In this document: one piece after another, positions 1 to 14,042 of the stretch
Position numbering within the stretch: position 1 is the stretch's first letter
Layout of the letters: every line of letters starts with the position of its first letter
Assembly (NCBI GenBank): GCA_038373865.1
Contig: JAXGGA010000028.1
Coordinates: 124,001 to 188,000 of the forward strand
Direction of reading: 5' to 3'
Length of the DNA: 64,000 bases
Origin: Uloborus plumipes
Taxonomy: Eukaryota; Arthropoda; Arachnida; Araneae; Uloboridae
The notes under the pieces: model-generated
What the model was told of the DNA's origin: nothing
Database searches by the model: none
What the model saw: the letters and a program-made list of their open reading frames with translations, nothing else
Made by a program: the position numbers and the translations under genes

Positions 1-2045
1 CAATGTATAAAAATACTACACAAAAATTGACGTACGATGCATAGTGACGAATAGTAAGAAAAATTATTTACTAAAATATTACACAAAAACACGCACACAC
101 ATACCTGATGTAACCTTTTTGTTACATATAAAACACATCATCTGCTAACATAACAAAAAACTTGAACAGTATCAGGGAAATTCCACGCAACAAGGGAATC
201 TGGTGTTAAAAAAAATATTGAAAAATTGTCTTAACTTTTTTTTTTGTATGTTCTCTACATTGATTGAAGTTTACAAGTTAGAATCTGGAAACCTCAAATG
301 AATCATTTTCTTTTCGCAAGAGAACTTGTTAAATGAGCTCACAATCTCCACAATCTCGTGAAAGTCTCTCTCTGCTAGAAATAATTTTAAACGAGCATAT
401 TTTATTGGTTTTGCCTGTTTCCACAATTTAATTGCATTTTTTCTTGACAGATTTATTCTATGAGAAAACAATTATTAATAGTATATTTTAAAATTTATTC
501 TGAAAATATTTTTTTATAGTTGATTTTAAACCACTAAATTTTATGTAACGTGAGTCACGAAAACTGATTTTTTTAAATATTTCTAAATTTTATAGCTTAT
601 AAATTAAATTTTTTTTACTGTTTCTCCTACTCATGTATGTTACAAGAAAGGATTTATGGGCCAATTTATATTTTTTTGCTTTTTTATTAAGAAACTCAGC
701 ATATTTATTTTGTAACGTGAGTCACGCGTAAAGTGAGTTACAGCCAATACAAGATAACATTAACGTCTTAATGGTATTTAATGTATCCTAATGTAATTTT
801 AGGGGGAATTAATGTTATATTAAAGGAAGGTTAGCACCTATATACACCTATAAATTAATAATATTGCTTAAATTAAATAGCATAACTTTATTTTGTTTAT
901 TGTTTAAAATATTTTAATTATTGCAAGGATCCCTGTTTTGGGCCTCAGATTTCTAATACATGAGTTATTCTTTATAGTATGTGTTTATGCATGCACATAT
1001 TTGTCTTCTACACCTATGAAAGGTATTTCATTGAACTAAAAGAATGTTTTTAATATTTCACAAGGAACTGCAGAATGACAGAAATGGGCTGAGAAAAATT
1101 GAGGGAAGAAGGGAAGTGCAGTGCATATAAACACAGAAACACGCATTGTTTCCAGATGAAAGATTATTTAACTAGTGTAAGTTGAAAAGCTAAAGATGTT
1201 GTCTCTAGCAATTCAATATAAGCTAAAAAATAAAGATGGGAAACTTTCATAGGAAATTTTGGCTAAATTCAAACTTCTTAAAATTAACTTCAGCAAGTAT
1301 ACAAATATATAAATACACTAAGGAGGGCTGGACAAAGCGAGGAGAAATTTGGTCTATTCACCTTGCCGCAAAACGAGTCATAAGTGAGTTAGTCATAAGT
1401 AAATGTATTTTAGATTTGAAAAAAAAAAAGATTTCAGTGTCCGGAGAAGTCCCTAAAAAAAATTCTTTATCCAAGCAAATCTAACTAAAGTTCAAGATAT
1501 TTATGAAAGGAATACTTTAAACAAATTAGCTTGAGGGAGAAAAAAAAGTAGTTGTTGTGCTGGAATATAAGAGAAATTTTTAAAAGCACGGTCAACATCT
1601 CTCTTACTCTTATTTGAGATGTTTAAAATTTAATTATTTATCAGTAATAGATGAGAAAATTAAATACTTGAAAGAACCTACTTCTGACAGCCAGTCAACT
1701 AATTTTACAGCCATTATGCAATATTAAATGTTATGATCGGTATCAGATGAAATATAATGGTGTATAGTATCCCGTGAAAGTTTCCAGATGTATCAACTGA
1801 GAATTTGAAATCACTACAACAATGCAGCCAAAGAGAAAATACTGCAAGTAGCATAAAAGAAAAGGAAAGATTTTATTTTCTTAATAATCTGTTTCATAAA
1901 CTACTCTCTCCAATTCCTATTAGTTCAAAGTAGCATTTTACAACTTTACCACTTTTCCTCCTGAAGAATAATTATAATTTTTTCTCAAAAGCAGTTTATA
2001 ATTTTTAGCAGCTTTAATTACCATATTTATTAATTTTTAACTAGA
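1..2045. other. anonymous AT-rich intergenic DNA
   Basis: No coding signal is convincing here; open frames are short and low-complexity. A 14-bp word, TAACGTGAGTCACG, occurs at about 546-559 and again at about 713-726, followed in the second case by a related GTAAAGTGAGTTAC. A 32-bp stretch at 144-175 is nearly identical to 2561-2592, so it belongs to a dispersed repeat. Confidence 0.5.
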
Positions 2046-2049
2046 AATG

Positions 2050-2135
2050 TACAGTAAAATATCTCTAAGCGGCCACCTCTTCGTTACGTGAAATTTTGGT
2101 TGCTCAGAGGGGGTTGTCGCTTTGAAGGGTTTTTA
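2050..2135. mobile_element. pogo/Tigger-like transposon terminus (fragment)
   Basis: The sequence begins TACAGTAAAATATCTCTAAG and continues with a GC-rich stretch, which resembles the TA + CAGT... ends of pogo/Tigger-type elements and their MITEs. I found no matching opposite terminus nearby, so it is listed as a fragment. Assignment is by resemblance of the terminus only. Confidence 0.35.
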
Positions 2136-2450
2136 TTACAATTGTGAAATAATTTCTGTAATAGCTAGTATGAGCAATTATAACACATATTTTGTATTTA
2201 AAATGAAGCTCGATACTTTTATAAAGGGAAAATAGAAATTTATTTGATGTTTTATTATATTTTGTGAAGAAAGGATACGAGTACAATTTGTGGTTCAAGT
2301 TTTTACTCTTTTCGGAAACAATTATTCTCATTGCAGATCACTGACCAATAAATGAACATATGTGAATGAACTTTTTATTCCAAAATCATCCCAATCCTAA
2401 ACTGAGCGAAGATTTAAAACTGGAAGCGAACAATTTTTTCTGAATTTTTT

Positions 2451-2903
2451 CCCATCTTCTAAAGGGCCAAAATACTGACAGCCTCAGACTTATGAAAAGA
2501 TTTTTTCCGTATAGATTATGAACCCGAATTGACGCACGACGCACTCGAAAAAATAACAGCGCTAACAAAACAAAAAACTCGAACAGTATCAGTTTTCTAA
2601 TCCAATTACATAGAAAGGATTGTTTTGAATATACTTCATGAAGTTCAATTATAATCGATTTTGATATTTAATGACTTAATTATGTTATCAGAATACGATC
2701 TTCGTATTTTATGAATGAACAACATTTATCTAATCATGAACGACATATTTAATCCACACTTTACGCTGATCAGGCATCTTATAAATTCAATTCCCATCTT
2801 CTAAAGGGCCAAAATATTGACAGCCTCAGACTTATGAAAAGATTTTTTTCCGTATAGATTATGAACCTGAATTGACGCACGACGCACGCGGAAAAATAAC
2901 AGC
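2451..2903. repeat. direct duplication of a ~110-bp unit
   Basis: Positions 2451-2560 and 2793-2903 are near-identical, both starting CCCATCTTCTAAAGGGCCAA and ending AAATAACAGC, with only a handful of differences by eye. The first copy continues into 2561-2592, which is itself repeated at 144-175, so all three pieces appear to be fragments of one dispersed element. About 230 bp of unrelated AT-rich sequence separates the copies. Confidence 0.8.
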
Positions 2904-3440
2904 TTCTTCGCAAGCACCTTTTTGCCCCCTGGAAGACCCCCGCTACCTTTTATTTGCTTGAAAAGAACCGCATTAAGCGGTAGAGGAGTTAAAGGAGAAC
3001 CCCATGTCCACGTTCTCCTGTACTCCCAACCCCACCTGGCATTGACCCTGCTCTTTATTCCACTGTCACTGGTTTTGAATTTTGCGGGTCGTGCCGTGCA
3101 TCCAGCACGCGTATGTTTCGACCCCCTCGGGGTCTTTATCCCCCCTGGTTATATTTTGTTATTATTTTTCTTCCGACGGGTGGCAACGCGTGCCTCAGAG
3201 ACACCACCTGCTCATTTCTTCTTCTTCTTCTTCTTCCAGATCAACTAGCCATCTGTCTCCCCAGTTGGATGCTCAAGATGGTTGCCAAAAAAATAAACGC
3301 CAATTTTTCGCTGGACGATTTTATGCAGGTCTCGTCCCCAGATCCCATGAATAGGAAACAACTTCCTTCATGTCCAAGATGGTGTCTGAATGCTAATAAG
3401 TTTGCATTAAATATTTCCGTAACATCTCATTGACCATTAG
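2904..3440. other. GC-richer island, no recognised gene
   Basis: This patch is clearly richer in C and G than its surroundings, with C-runs, CpGs and a short hairpin (GACCCC-CTC-GGGGTC near 3120-3132). A (TTC)n microsatellite lies at about 3216-3238. Three overlapping frames stay open for 90-108 codons on the + strand, but all end in or near low-complexity sequence and show no recognisable domain. It could be a decayed transposon or a regulatory patch; I cannot assign it. Confidence 0.4.
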
Positions 3441-6400
3441 CATCCACATTGCACAGTGTTTCAAGCTAAACCAGTAATTGAAATACGTCGTCGTTGTTAA
3501 ATGTTTTCAATTTTGGAATCATAAATACCTCAATACAGGGTATTTCAAATGAAATCATTTTTCTTTTAATTTGGTTGTAAACAACACATTTATTTAAATA
3601 CACTACACAACTCTAACATTTTTTTTTCTCTTTTCAACTTAACAAAAATTCAAAGTTAGTTAAAAACTGCTTCAAAAAATTTTTTATGACGAACTTAAAG
3701 ATTATTCGCCTCACAAGAAGAGAATTTGAAAGGAATAGTCGAAAAATTCTTACAAGGGAACTATCAAGTGAGAATTTCGGCAGTTAGATTATACACCTTA
3801 TATCTGCTGCATGGAACATAGAGTGTAAATTTGACATTAATGTTATACTCGAAATTTTCAGAGGCAAAAAGTTTTTAAGTAAGTTTACAGTTTGAAGAAA
3901 AAGAATATATAACAAAATACTACACTCCTCAAAAATGACTTGATCTTGTTTTATCTATATATACTTTTTTTAAATGTAATTTAGCTTGAAAAAACATTTA
4001 TTTATTTTTGTTTTATGTTTATTCACATTTTGGTTTAATTACGTATTACGAGGTTGGAATAATATGAAAAAAAAAAGAAAAGGGGGGAAAATAATTTTTG
4101 GTCGTTTATTTTTTAGTTCGGTTTTAATTTCATAAAAATACTTTAAAATGGGGGTCAAAAAATTTTTGCACAATTTCCGTTTTACACAATTTTAAAGTCA
4201 GCTGAAAACAGCTCAAAGTTTGTATGATAGTTTGAACTAATGTAGCAAATATATGAAATTATTCTAAACCAATCACCCTATTATATTTTTGTTTAAAATA
4301 AAATAAAAATAATACTTTCTCTATGTCATGAGTTCAATTAATCATAACTAAGGCAAGCATAACCATAAGGCTAAGTGGCAATCAGTGAGAAATCTTAGAG
4401 AACAAAGGTAAAAAGTTCAATCTTGCGTTTTCTGAGTGTTTCGAGATGATTTGAAAAAAAGAAAAAAAAAGTTTCCAATAAAACACGTGAATTAATTTAA
4501 AAAATCATATCCTAAAATGTTATGACAATTGAGATATTTATGGGCAGCATAGATATTTTTTTTTCCGCCAGTATGTGTATATATGGACAAAAAGTTTGAA
4601 ATAAAGTAAAAAAAGAAAGTTTTAGATTTTTTTTTACGTGTAAATTTTCTGTGAAATAATGATCTGAATTTTTTTGCAAACAGAAAAGCGTTCTAAAATT
4701 GAATCCAAAGAATAAAAATAAAAGTGTGTGGCTCTATTAAATATGGACTTCTATCCCTCATTTTTTTTGAAGTTATTGTTATAAATTAACAATTTATTTC
4801 AAAAAAATAATAATCAATATTTCCAATACAGTTTGCTAATTTACAGTTTTGTGTTCTTTTTGAATTAATCACCATAAAGACAAAAATGGTTTTGGGCATT
4901 ATTTTGATTTTTGAAATTCTCTAAATATATTAATAGCTAATTGAAAATGATAGTTTTAAGAGTTTTACTAAAAAGAGTGCTTTTGAAATTCAGCTCCGGC
5001 ACATATTTTTATGCAAATTTAGTTCTTCTTTACCTTTTTAAGTATGGTCAGAACAGTCAACAAGTTTACATTCTTTTTTTTTGTGCGTTAATTTTTAAAT
5101 TCCTATATTTTTCTGAATGTTAATTTTTCTCATGCTGTTGTTTTAAATTATTATGTTGAAATTTATTTCAGTCTAAAATACCGACTTGAACAATTTAATT
5201 AAAAAAACTCTATTAACCGCTTGCCTGAATATCCCGGGTTATCTCGGGCTCGTATGAGAAACAGGTAATTATTATCCCGAGAAAACTCGGGTGAAACTAA
5301 ATGACTTTACACCTATAAAAAATAAAAAATTCGACTTAAAACTTACGTATTTTGTTTGTTGCATTTCCTTGTATTTAAAAAAAAAATTTAAAAAATGATT
5401 TTTTTTGCAATTTTTTTCAAAAAAATTTGTAAGGGAAGAGGTAAATTTGACACTACTTTTGAGTTCATTACTTTGCATAATAGATGTGTGTTTATAAAGT
5501 GTCACTGATTAACTTTCAACAATTGTATGGTTTGGCACCCGATTTTAACTGAAAGCAATTAGTGAGAAATATTTTTGATATCACTAAAGGTAGCGAGGGG
5601 TGGAAATCTACTTCATAGTGTAAAAGACTAATTAATTTAAAAAATATAAGAGAAAAGTTTTTGCAATTCCCTTCCTTTATTTCATCAATGGTTTTAATAT
5701 AGAAAGCATACTATCATATTTAAGACCAAAAGTTACCATCAATAAAAAAAGTAAAAAATAATATAAGCAAAAAAAAAAAAAAAAGAAAGAAAGATGTTCT
5801 TTGCAAAAACTGGTACGCAAAAAAGAAGACTTAACTCTCAACTTTTTGCCAACAGTTGGAGCATTTTATTAGACTGCAATAATCTATTCTTAGCCCCATC
5901 ATTTATTTAAAAAACGTTATCAATAAAAATGAAATCTGCAATTACCGAAATTAATGGAACCGCAATGGTGATATTATGTATCACAAAATAAGCTGTTATT
6001 AACTTAATAAATGAATGTTACATCCTTTGCGTCTTTTTAAAATAAGACTCCAAGAGAAATTGCTAAAACAAGTGCGTTTGCTTCATTTCCCTCAGCAGGA
6101 CAATTTAAGGATTATTTATGAAGCGTGTTCTGAAGATTTTTGTTCAGAAAGGGGTAATAAATATTCTCTTCAAGTGCCTTTTCCGTGTTGGGTTGTAACA
6201 TTTTAAACGTTTTAGTTAAAAGTTGCAACTTTTTCCATTAGGTATTGTAGGGTTGCTGTTTTCTTATTACATCCGAATAATTATAGGCGCTATTTTGCGA
6301 TTTTTTGCCTTGGTGATCAGTGTGTTCTTTGAACTGTAACTTTGAAACTAAATTCATATTCTTCCAAGGTAGAAAAAAAATCTTTTTGCTCAGAATGGGA

Positions 6401-8885
6401 AAAAAAGTAAAAGGCTGAGGATGTCCAAAACTTTTGTTATGTTGAAAATATTTCAATAGAACATAAATAAATAAATCAAATCAAACAATTGAGTAAATAT
6501 AAAATAAATGAAAATAAATAAAAAATATATGTAAATCGAACGAATAAATTAAATCAATAAGTAAAAGTGCATATAAATAAATAAATAAGAAAAAAATGTA
6601 TTAATAATTGACAAATAATTAAAACTGGAAATAAAAGGAAATAATGATGGTTTTTAAGGCTAAAAAGTAAACTAGAATTCCTTAAACAGCAAGACTTAAA
6701 AGTTTTGGTGATTTTAGAAGCAACGAAACTTAAAATTGTGGCTATGTGTTAGGGTGCTTATTATGTGCATTGATATTGTACTTACTTACAAACGACAGAA
6801 TTCGTAAGGAACCAATGATTGCTATTGAAAGAAATTGCAATTTTGTGTAGCATTGCTTTAACTTTTTTTCGTCAACGATGTAGAAAAATTGATATGATGA
6901 AAGGATGATCATATTATATACAATTTTTAAGGTAAGTTGTTTTAATAATGCGTTTCTTTAATGAAGATCTGAAATTTTCATTTTACAAATATTGGGTTTT
7001 TGATTTTTTTTTTTTTTGCTTGAAATTGTTACAGATAAAAACATCATCTATAATTTAATTTATAATTACCTTTATCTCCATTTCTTTAAAAATAAAAGGA
7101 AAAAAAACAGCTAATAGGTTGACAATGAATGTTTTAAAAAACGACCTCTTGTCATTTTAAATTTAACAATAATTACTTAAACCTAAGCCTGTGAAAATGA
7201 CTCTGTTAAATATAGAATGAGAAATTAACCAAGAGTTAACTTATTTTATAAGTAAATAAATAAATAAAGTACAAATATTTTGGAAATATTTTCTGAATTA
7301 GTACATAAAATTCAAATAAATAAATTAAACGAACTATTAAACAAAATGAAAAGTAAATACTATGCAATAACGTAAAAAGAACTTAGATATAAACGGGATA
7401 AAAACAATAAAAAAGGATTATCAGGATTTTAAAAGCGTAATGAAAACTTCCATTACTCTTCAAATGTTTTGCGTTAAAATGCACAGAAAATATTTACAAC
7501 TGACATTTGGCAGATGAGTAATAATTTTTCAAGGGTTCTATCACATTTATCTTCATTTCGTGTTCAAAACCGTTCATTACAATCTCAAATACTATTTCAA
7601 ATCCATCGCAGTTTGATTATAACCAAATAAGTGAAAAGAATAAATATTTACTGAAGGGTGCCCACGTAGATTTTTATGAATAAATACTTATTAAAAAGAA
7701 ATTTTATTTCAAAGTGGTAGCATTTGTTAAAAAAGTAAAGTAAATATGATTTTAATGAAGCATAAAAGTAAGACATCTGAAATGAGACTTTTCTTTCCTA
7801 ATAAGCGAGGTATTTATTGGAAATGGATCTGAAAGCACAACGAATGTGCATTTTTATTTAAGCATACTCACTACTCAGAGCTTCGACTAGTGTAAACTCA
7901 AAAATCACATAACAATCGTTAATTTAAAAAAAATGAAAGGCATAAAAAACAGAAATTTGATAGACATTTCTTAAACTATGAAATGTTTTATAAGTTATAA
8001 TGTGTAAATTCGATTCAAATACTCGAGTATATTTATTACACACTGCCCCTCGGTTCATATGATTTGATTTTATTGCTTAATAATTAGTAGTGCGCTGTAG
8101 TTTACTCCGTAATGTTTTCGGTGCGAAACATCTTCGGGGAAAACTGACATCTAGTGAGAAGTCTAGAGGGGGCTTCCCTGCATTGGCTAACGGTTAAGAC
8201 AAGAAAAACCTCTTTCCAGGCACCTTGTTGAGGCTTTAACTACCATATTTATGATATAATAATATTTAAATAATCCGACTGAAAAATGTATATCTGCTCA
8301 TCTGATATATTATAAATTTATTAATTAATATATTTATAATATTACAAATTTAATGGCATACCTATGGGATATGCCATTAAATGTAACATATTTCTATTTT
8401 TTCTCTGATGCGTTTTGAAAAGTAAATATGAGATGCACAGATATTTCCTAACAGTAAAAAATTACCGTAGGACGCACAATTGACAATTCTTTACAATAAA
8501 TTCTTCCTACCGAATCATGTTCAAAAAAAAAGCGCGGAAAGTTTTATACTATGTTTTCATTAATTAATTTCTTTATCGAGTAAATTATTAAGGTGGGAGG
8601 AAAAAAATGGTGTATTTAATACGTTACCGTAATGCTTACACTAAATACACAAAGTTGTTTATAAAAGTTAAGCTAAATTTCAATTTAGTTACTAATAGAT
8701 ATTACTGTATTATATTTAAAAACAACAAAGAGAAAATAAATATGATATACATTTCAAGGGTTAGGATAAATAAATAAAGAAAATAAAGTTCATAAGAAAA
8801 TATAAACACTTATATGGGTCTATAAAATTACAAAAAAAATGTATTGCATATAGCAATGCCGCAAGATTCATGGCTAATGACATAA
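3441..8885. other. anonymous AT-rich intergenic DNA with degenerate AAAT repeats
   Basis: No gene is supportable. Degenerate AAAT-type simple repeats are dense at about 6460-6600 and 7250-7330. A short inverted repeat with a 9-nt loop lies at 8348-8382 (arms ATTTAATGGCATA and TATGCCATTAAAT). A small G/C-rich stem-like stretch at 5215-5292 contains repeated CCCGGG/CTCGGG words just after a TTAA and may be the end of an old TTAA-type MITE. Confidence 0.45.
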
Positions 8886-8889
8886 AAAA

Positions 8890-9355
8890 AAGTTTCAATT
8901 CGTATCAAGTAGGAATTGATTCATCTTATACTGAAGCGTAAAAACAATGAAACGACAAAATTAAGTTGAAACACCTTAAGTTAATTCACCTTATCTACTG
9001 ACGCATAAAAACGCTGAAATAGTAAAAATAAGTAGAAACATATTTAATTTTTTTAAAACAAAAACTAAAACAGGAATAAACATATGTTTCAACTTATATC
9101 AATGACTCGTTGACTATGTTATTCACCTTATCCACTGACGCGTGAATTTCAACTTATATCAAGTTCTGGCTCACTATTTCATTCACCTAATCTACTGACG
9201 CGTAAAAACGCTGAAATAGCAAAAATAAGTTGAAACATATTTTTTAAATGCATTTAAACAAAAATTAAAAAATAAGCAAAAATATGTTTCAACTTATATC
9301 AATGACAAGTTGACTATGTGATTCACCTTATCCACTGACGCGTAAAAACGGCGAC
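8890..9355. repeat. degenerate tandem repeat, ~190-200 bp period
   Basis: The words TTCACCTTATC-ACTGACGCGT and AAAAACGCTGAAATAG recur at about 8984-9045, 9122-9145, 9182-9240 and 9322-9350. A linker beginning ATGTTTCAACTTATATCAAT occurs at about 9085 and 9282. The copies are diverged and partly truncated. No coding potential is visible. Confidence 0.65.
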
Positions 9356-9660
9356 AGTTGCTTAACACATCTGGAGCTTTCTCGCCAACTTGTGGCACTC
9401 TGTTCTACATCGCAAGGCGCGTGTCTGAGCAGATGGTCTCAGGGGCAGGTATGCGTTGATCGCCTAAGGCCCTTTTTTCATTCCAGCTGCCCCCTGTTAA
9501 TCCAGTTCACTCTTTTCAACAGCTGCCAAGCCTTTCGCCTTCCAACACCACCTATAAATGTTTCTACTTTATTTATTCAGTTCAGTTCTTTTTTATTTTT
9601 TCGTGGCTATTTCTCAAAAAAGAAGTCTGTGGAGTCGCAATTAAAACAGGAGTAAATCTT
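9356..9660. other. GC-richer unassigned patch
   Basis: Base composition rises relative to flanks. One + strand frame stays open for about 87 codons (9392-9655) but shows no domain, and its end runs into AT-rich sequence. A host exon, regulatory element or transposon remnant are all possible. Confidence 0.25.
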
Positions 9661-10501
9661 CGGCATTTTATCACGTAAGCAAATGTTGGTATGTACTCTG
9701 CGTAACAAATTGCTATGGCGGTGACTTTGCTACTTGATTCTGATTACTAGCAGTTTTACGACGCAGGGATTTCCCTTTAAACTTCATCGGGATGCAGTAA
9801 CCGTGAATGGCTTCCGCTTCCCATTCACGAAAATTCTTGTTATTGCTAAACGAAAAATTTTTACAATTATTCCCGATCTTTTTTTTTTAATTTATCTATT
9901 TAAACTAACGTCCTAATAATTAAATTAAAAAAAATTAAGATCAGAATAATTTTAAGAATATATTTTAATAATTTAATTTGAATTAACTCCTAAGGTGATA
10001 GGTAAGATAACAATACGGGGAAAAATAATAAGAAGCATTTTGAGCGATGCCAATTAGCTAACTTCAAATACATAGTTTAGTTGAATATGTCAAAAGGATT
10101 GGCAAAAATGTAAGTTTTAAATTGAAAACTTCGGAAAGTTCCCATTCACCACCCATCACCCCTTTTTTAGATGGAATAGTTCGTGAGTGCTAGGCGCGGT
10201 TTTCACCGGGCGGACAGTAAGTGAGACTATGGGAACGTGGCCCGGGCATGTTTACGCAACAGACATTGACCTAAACATTTTTTTACCGCTTAAATACTCA
10301 AGCAGGGAAAAAACTGAATACACAAACTTCATCTTTATTTACTACTTTATACGACCATAACGTCTAAAATTTCCTAAGTTAAAATATAAAAATTAGAAAA
10401 TTCATTGCAAAAAATCCGCGTAAACGTGCTCCGATTTACCCTATATTTGAAATATGACGTCATACAAATCGTAATAGATTTTCGTTAACCTTATTGAAAG
10501 G

Positions 10502-10543
<42 letters not shown>

Positions 10544-13500
10544 TTATTAAGAGGCAAAAATCGTAAAGCATACGAGATGGACTTAACTTTTGCGGAAAGA
10601 GCTGTACAATAATAAATATTAGTCGTCTGCAAATAAATAAATAAATAAATGAAAAAAAGCAATAAGATGCGAAAAATTTTATCACCTGCAAATAAATAAA
10701 TAAATAAATGAAAAAAAGCAATAAGATGCGAAAAATTTTTATCGCCTGCATCCTGCAATAAATCACTTATTGAAAAAAGAATCAACAAGAGGCGAAAAAA
10801 ATTATCATCTACCAAAAAATAAATAAATAAATAAATGAGTATTTACACAAAGAAAAAAAAACTTTAAAGCAATGAATCAGAGGTCTCGATATATATCAAT
10901 CTCAGGAAGAAAGAAAAAAAAGATTGGAAATATTAAGGTTCGATAAAGCGAAGCTAATGAGTAACCTTGACTGCTCAAAAACATAAAATTGATGTGGTAA
11001 GGACAGTAACGAAACGAAATAGAAAAATGTCTTCAAAATAAAACTCGTAAAATTGCATATTTTCTTAGATCTTGACTTAATTTAACATTTATTTATGACT
11101 AATGGTAAGAAGCTCTGTAAACTATGAAACTTCAAAGCTTTCGCATACTTTCATTTTTATAGAAATATTTCTCTATTTTATCGACAAATATCATTTACCT
11201 TTATTAAGATTTAACCACTTTTAGAGTTTTACCTTAGCCCCGTGTAAATAGCTTGCTTTCAAGCGAATGAATTAACTTAAACGAAATTTATGGTAGGTTA
11301 TGGTTTCAGTAAATTGAAGATCTCAACCATATTTTTTCTACAAATTTGAAATTGGTTGGCTTAATTAAATTTTATGGCACAAGAGCCCTTATGAGATATG
11401 CTGTGGATTTGAAATTGGTTTAGATGTGAATTTTAAGGCAGTGAATATTTTCATCTTTCAGTTTGTTGTGCAATAGCTTACCTAAAACCTTTATTTATTT
11501 ATTTATTTTTTTGTCTGGAAGTAAAAATTCAATCAGTTAGTCTTTCTTGATTACATTTGGCTCCAACTTATTTCAAACCTTTTATCTTTCTAAGAGTCAA
11601 GATAATTTTTGGAAAATAATTTGACTTGTGTGAAAATTATATTAATAAATGTTTTTAGAAACGATATCAATATCCTTCTTTTGAATTTTTAGGCATCATG
11701 TTTTAGAAAATTTCAATGGTTAGCATTTTTAACTGCAGGAATATTCCAGATTAAAGCTATTTCTTCTTTTAAATCATAGAAGACGAAAATCAGAGAAAAA
11801 AACTACATACAATCGAATTACGACGAAAATTTCTCCAAAATAAAATTTCTTATTTGAAAAAAAAAAATAATTAAAAATTAGAACTATGTCCACACAAAGC
11901 AGCCTAAGTTACTTTTTAATCTTTGATGAAAAACAAAAATTCATAATATCAATTAAAAAATATATTGCGAAAATATCATTAATCCGTTATTTAAAATGGA
12001 TAACTGTGCGCAGCTTTCTGCGCATTGAACTCACTTCATGTTCATAGTAACTTTATGTTTCTTAAAGCTAAAACTATATTCTAAATTACCTTAATTCTCC
12101 GAGTCTAAAACCAACTTTGTAATGTTTGGTTTTGGTAATGTTGTTGGTTTATAGATTAAAAAAAAATCCAGTAGGCATTACCCCCCCCCCTCCCTTTTTT
12201 TTAATTATTTAAAAAATACCCACATAATTCATAAACAAAAATTCATGAAAATTTCGTAGAATGTATTGGCGCCCCAGCGTGGACTTATGAACTGCTTCAG
12301 CGACATGGTCTCATGGACCTGGTCTAGATGCTCTGGACCAGGGGGATATGCAACAACACAAAAATTCACTTTATATAGTATTCTTCTTGAAGAGATATTT
12401 TGAACAAATTTTTTTCATTGTGAATCCACCTACTATTACAACATTTATACAGTATTCACATTTTCCTGTATACTTAGACGTTAAAATTTTTTTGAACTTT
12501 TAAAAATTGAAATGCGATAATAAAATGCCTTAGTTAAAATCATATGAACAAAAAAGTTCACTGGAAACACACCTTTTACTTCTGGATTTACATAAAAGTG
12601 TCTGAAAAATAATTGGAGATGGATTGGGGGTGGGGGTTGGATAGTAAGATTTTACCGCATCTTGAAACTTTACTTTTGTTTTTAAATATTGACGTAATTT
12701 TTGAATTTTTTTAAATAAAAAAGCTTTGATTAGCAGAAAAAGAGGTTTTACAAAACATGAGGATTGAATTTCATGGCAATTATTGGGGGTAATTTTCTTT
12801 CTACTTTATAAAATTTCTCAATTCAGCAAAATGGCTGTATCAGACGCTGGTTCTGTTCGCTTTATTATGGGGAGCGTTAATGATTTTTGGATGATTATTA
12901 TCCCATAATTCTGGCTAATTATTTATTGACATTAAGTGATTCCTCAAAACAACAATTTGGTTTGCGTTAACAATCAAACGAAGTTTTAAATGGCACTGAT
13001 TTATAATTACCTTTCACTTTTGGCTACTTATTAACCAAAAATGTAAAATTTGCAAGACTTAACTTCTTAAAAAACTTCTTCCCCTCCTAAAAAATGCATA
13101 TTTTTCTGAAATAGCTACATTTTGTAAAAGTCGATTTCTTAATAAGATAAATAGAGAAACGAATCCACCTCTGATTTTTCTGAAAGTGCGTGAATACGTT
13201 TCAATTCTCATTAGCAAATTATATTTCAATATTTTCACATTAAGAGAAAATACTTCTACAATATAACTTTATTTTTTTATTTACAAAAATGAAAAACAGG
13301 AATCATACAAAACATTTAGAATATTGCCGTCTCTTAAAAAATAGTAAAGGAGCGAAATTTCTATTTAATTGACATTTTGAAAAAAAAAAAAAAAAAACAA
13401 AGGCACAAAAGAAAAAAAAAGAAAAAAATAAACTAAAATAAAAAAATGTTATTAATTAACTTACATTATTGTAATTGTACTAAGTTCTACAGAATTAAAC

Positions 13501-13960
13501 TGCAAAAACAAATATTTTAATTTAAAATATACTATATAAAACCATCGTACTTTAAGTATTACTTCGCAACAATTTTCATAATTTTACGTAAAATCAATTC
13601 AACACAATTGCATATTATTCAAATCTAATTAAATATTGATGGCATACTAATAGTACACTATAAGATAAGTACAGAAAAACACGGGGAAATGAATAAATTT
13701 AATAAATATTCATCTAAATTAAAAAATAGAAGAGAGTTACATGAAAGAAAAACAAAATTTAATGTTTCTTTTTAAAGAAAAATATTTTTTTTAATAAAAA
13801 GACTATGACCGCACTCCAGCTATTTAAAAAATAAGTTTCACTAAAATTTATGTTTGGGTGCTATCTTAAAGTTTTAAAGCTATCCATTTCCATTTCCCCA
13901 TTTTCTTGTAAATAAAGGTAAAAATCTTTATATTCAGTTTATATACATAAATACGGGGCA
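9661..13960. other. anonymous AT-rich intergenic DNA
   Basis: No gene is supportable. The stretch contains (TA)n at 10506-10541, a tandem repeat at 10626-10810 (separate entry), a C-run at 12181-12190, and a GC-richer hairpin-like segment at about 12265-12350 with CCTGGTC/GACCAGG arms. Confidence 0.45.
10626..10810. repeat. tandem repeat, ~60-bp unit with (AAAT)n core
   Basis: Two nearly perfect adjacent copies, about 10627-10685 and 10686-10746, each consist of CTGCAAATAAATAAAT, an A-rich middle and AAGCAATAAGATGCG. A third diverged copy follows at about 10753-10810. The open frames on the - strand here are artefacts of this repeat. Confidence 0.85.
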
Positions 13961-13961
13961 A

Positions 13962-14004
<43 letters not shown>

Positions 14005-14042
14005 AACAAAATAAAATAAAATGAAATAAAATAAAATAAATA
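13961..14042. repeat. (AAAT)n / (AAAAT)n microsatellite
   Basis: An uninterrupted run of AAAT units grades into AAAAT units. Confidence 0.95.

Noticed and set aside
2922..3433. Three overlapping + strand frames of 90-108 codons
   Set aside because: They overlap one another, run through a (TTC)n microsatellite and C-runs, and show no domain.
10506..14042. CRISPR-like arrays
   Set aside because: Repeats here are simple AAAT/TA tracts and a 60-bp tandem repeat without unique spacers; the DNA is eukaryotic.
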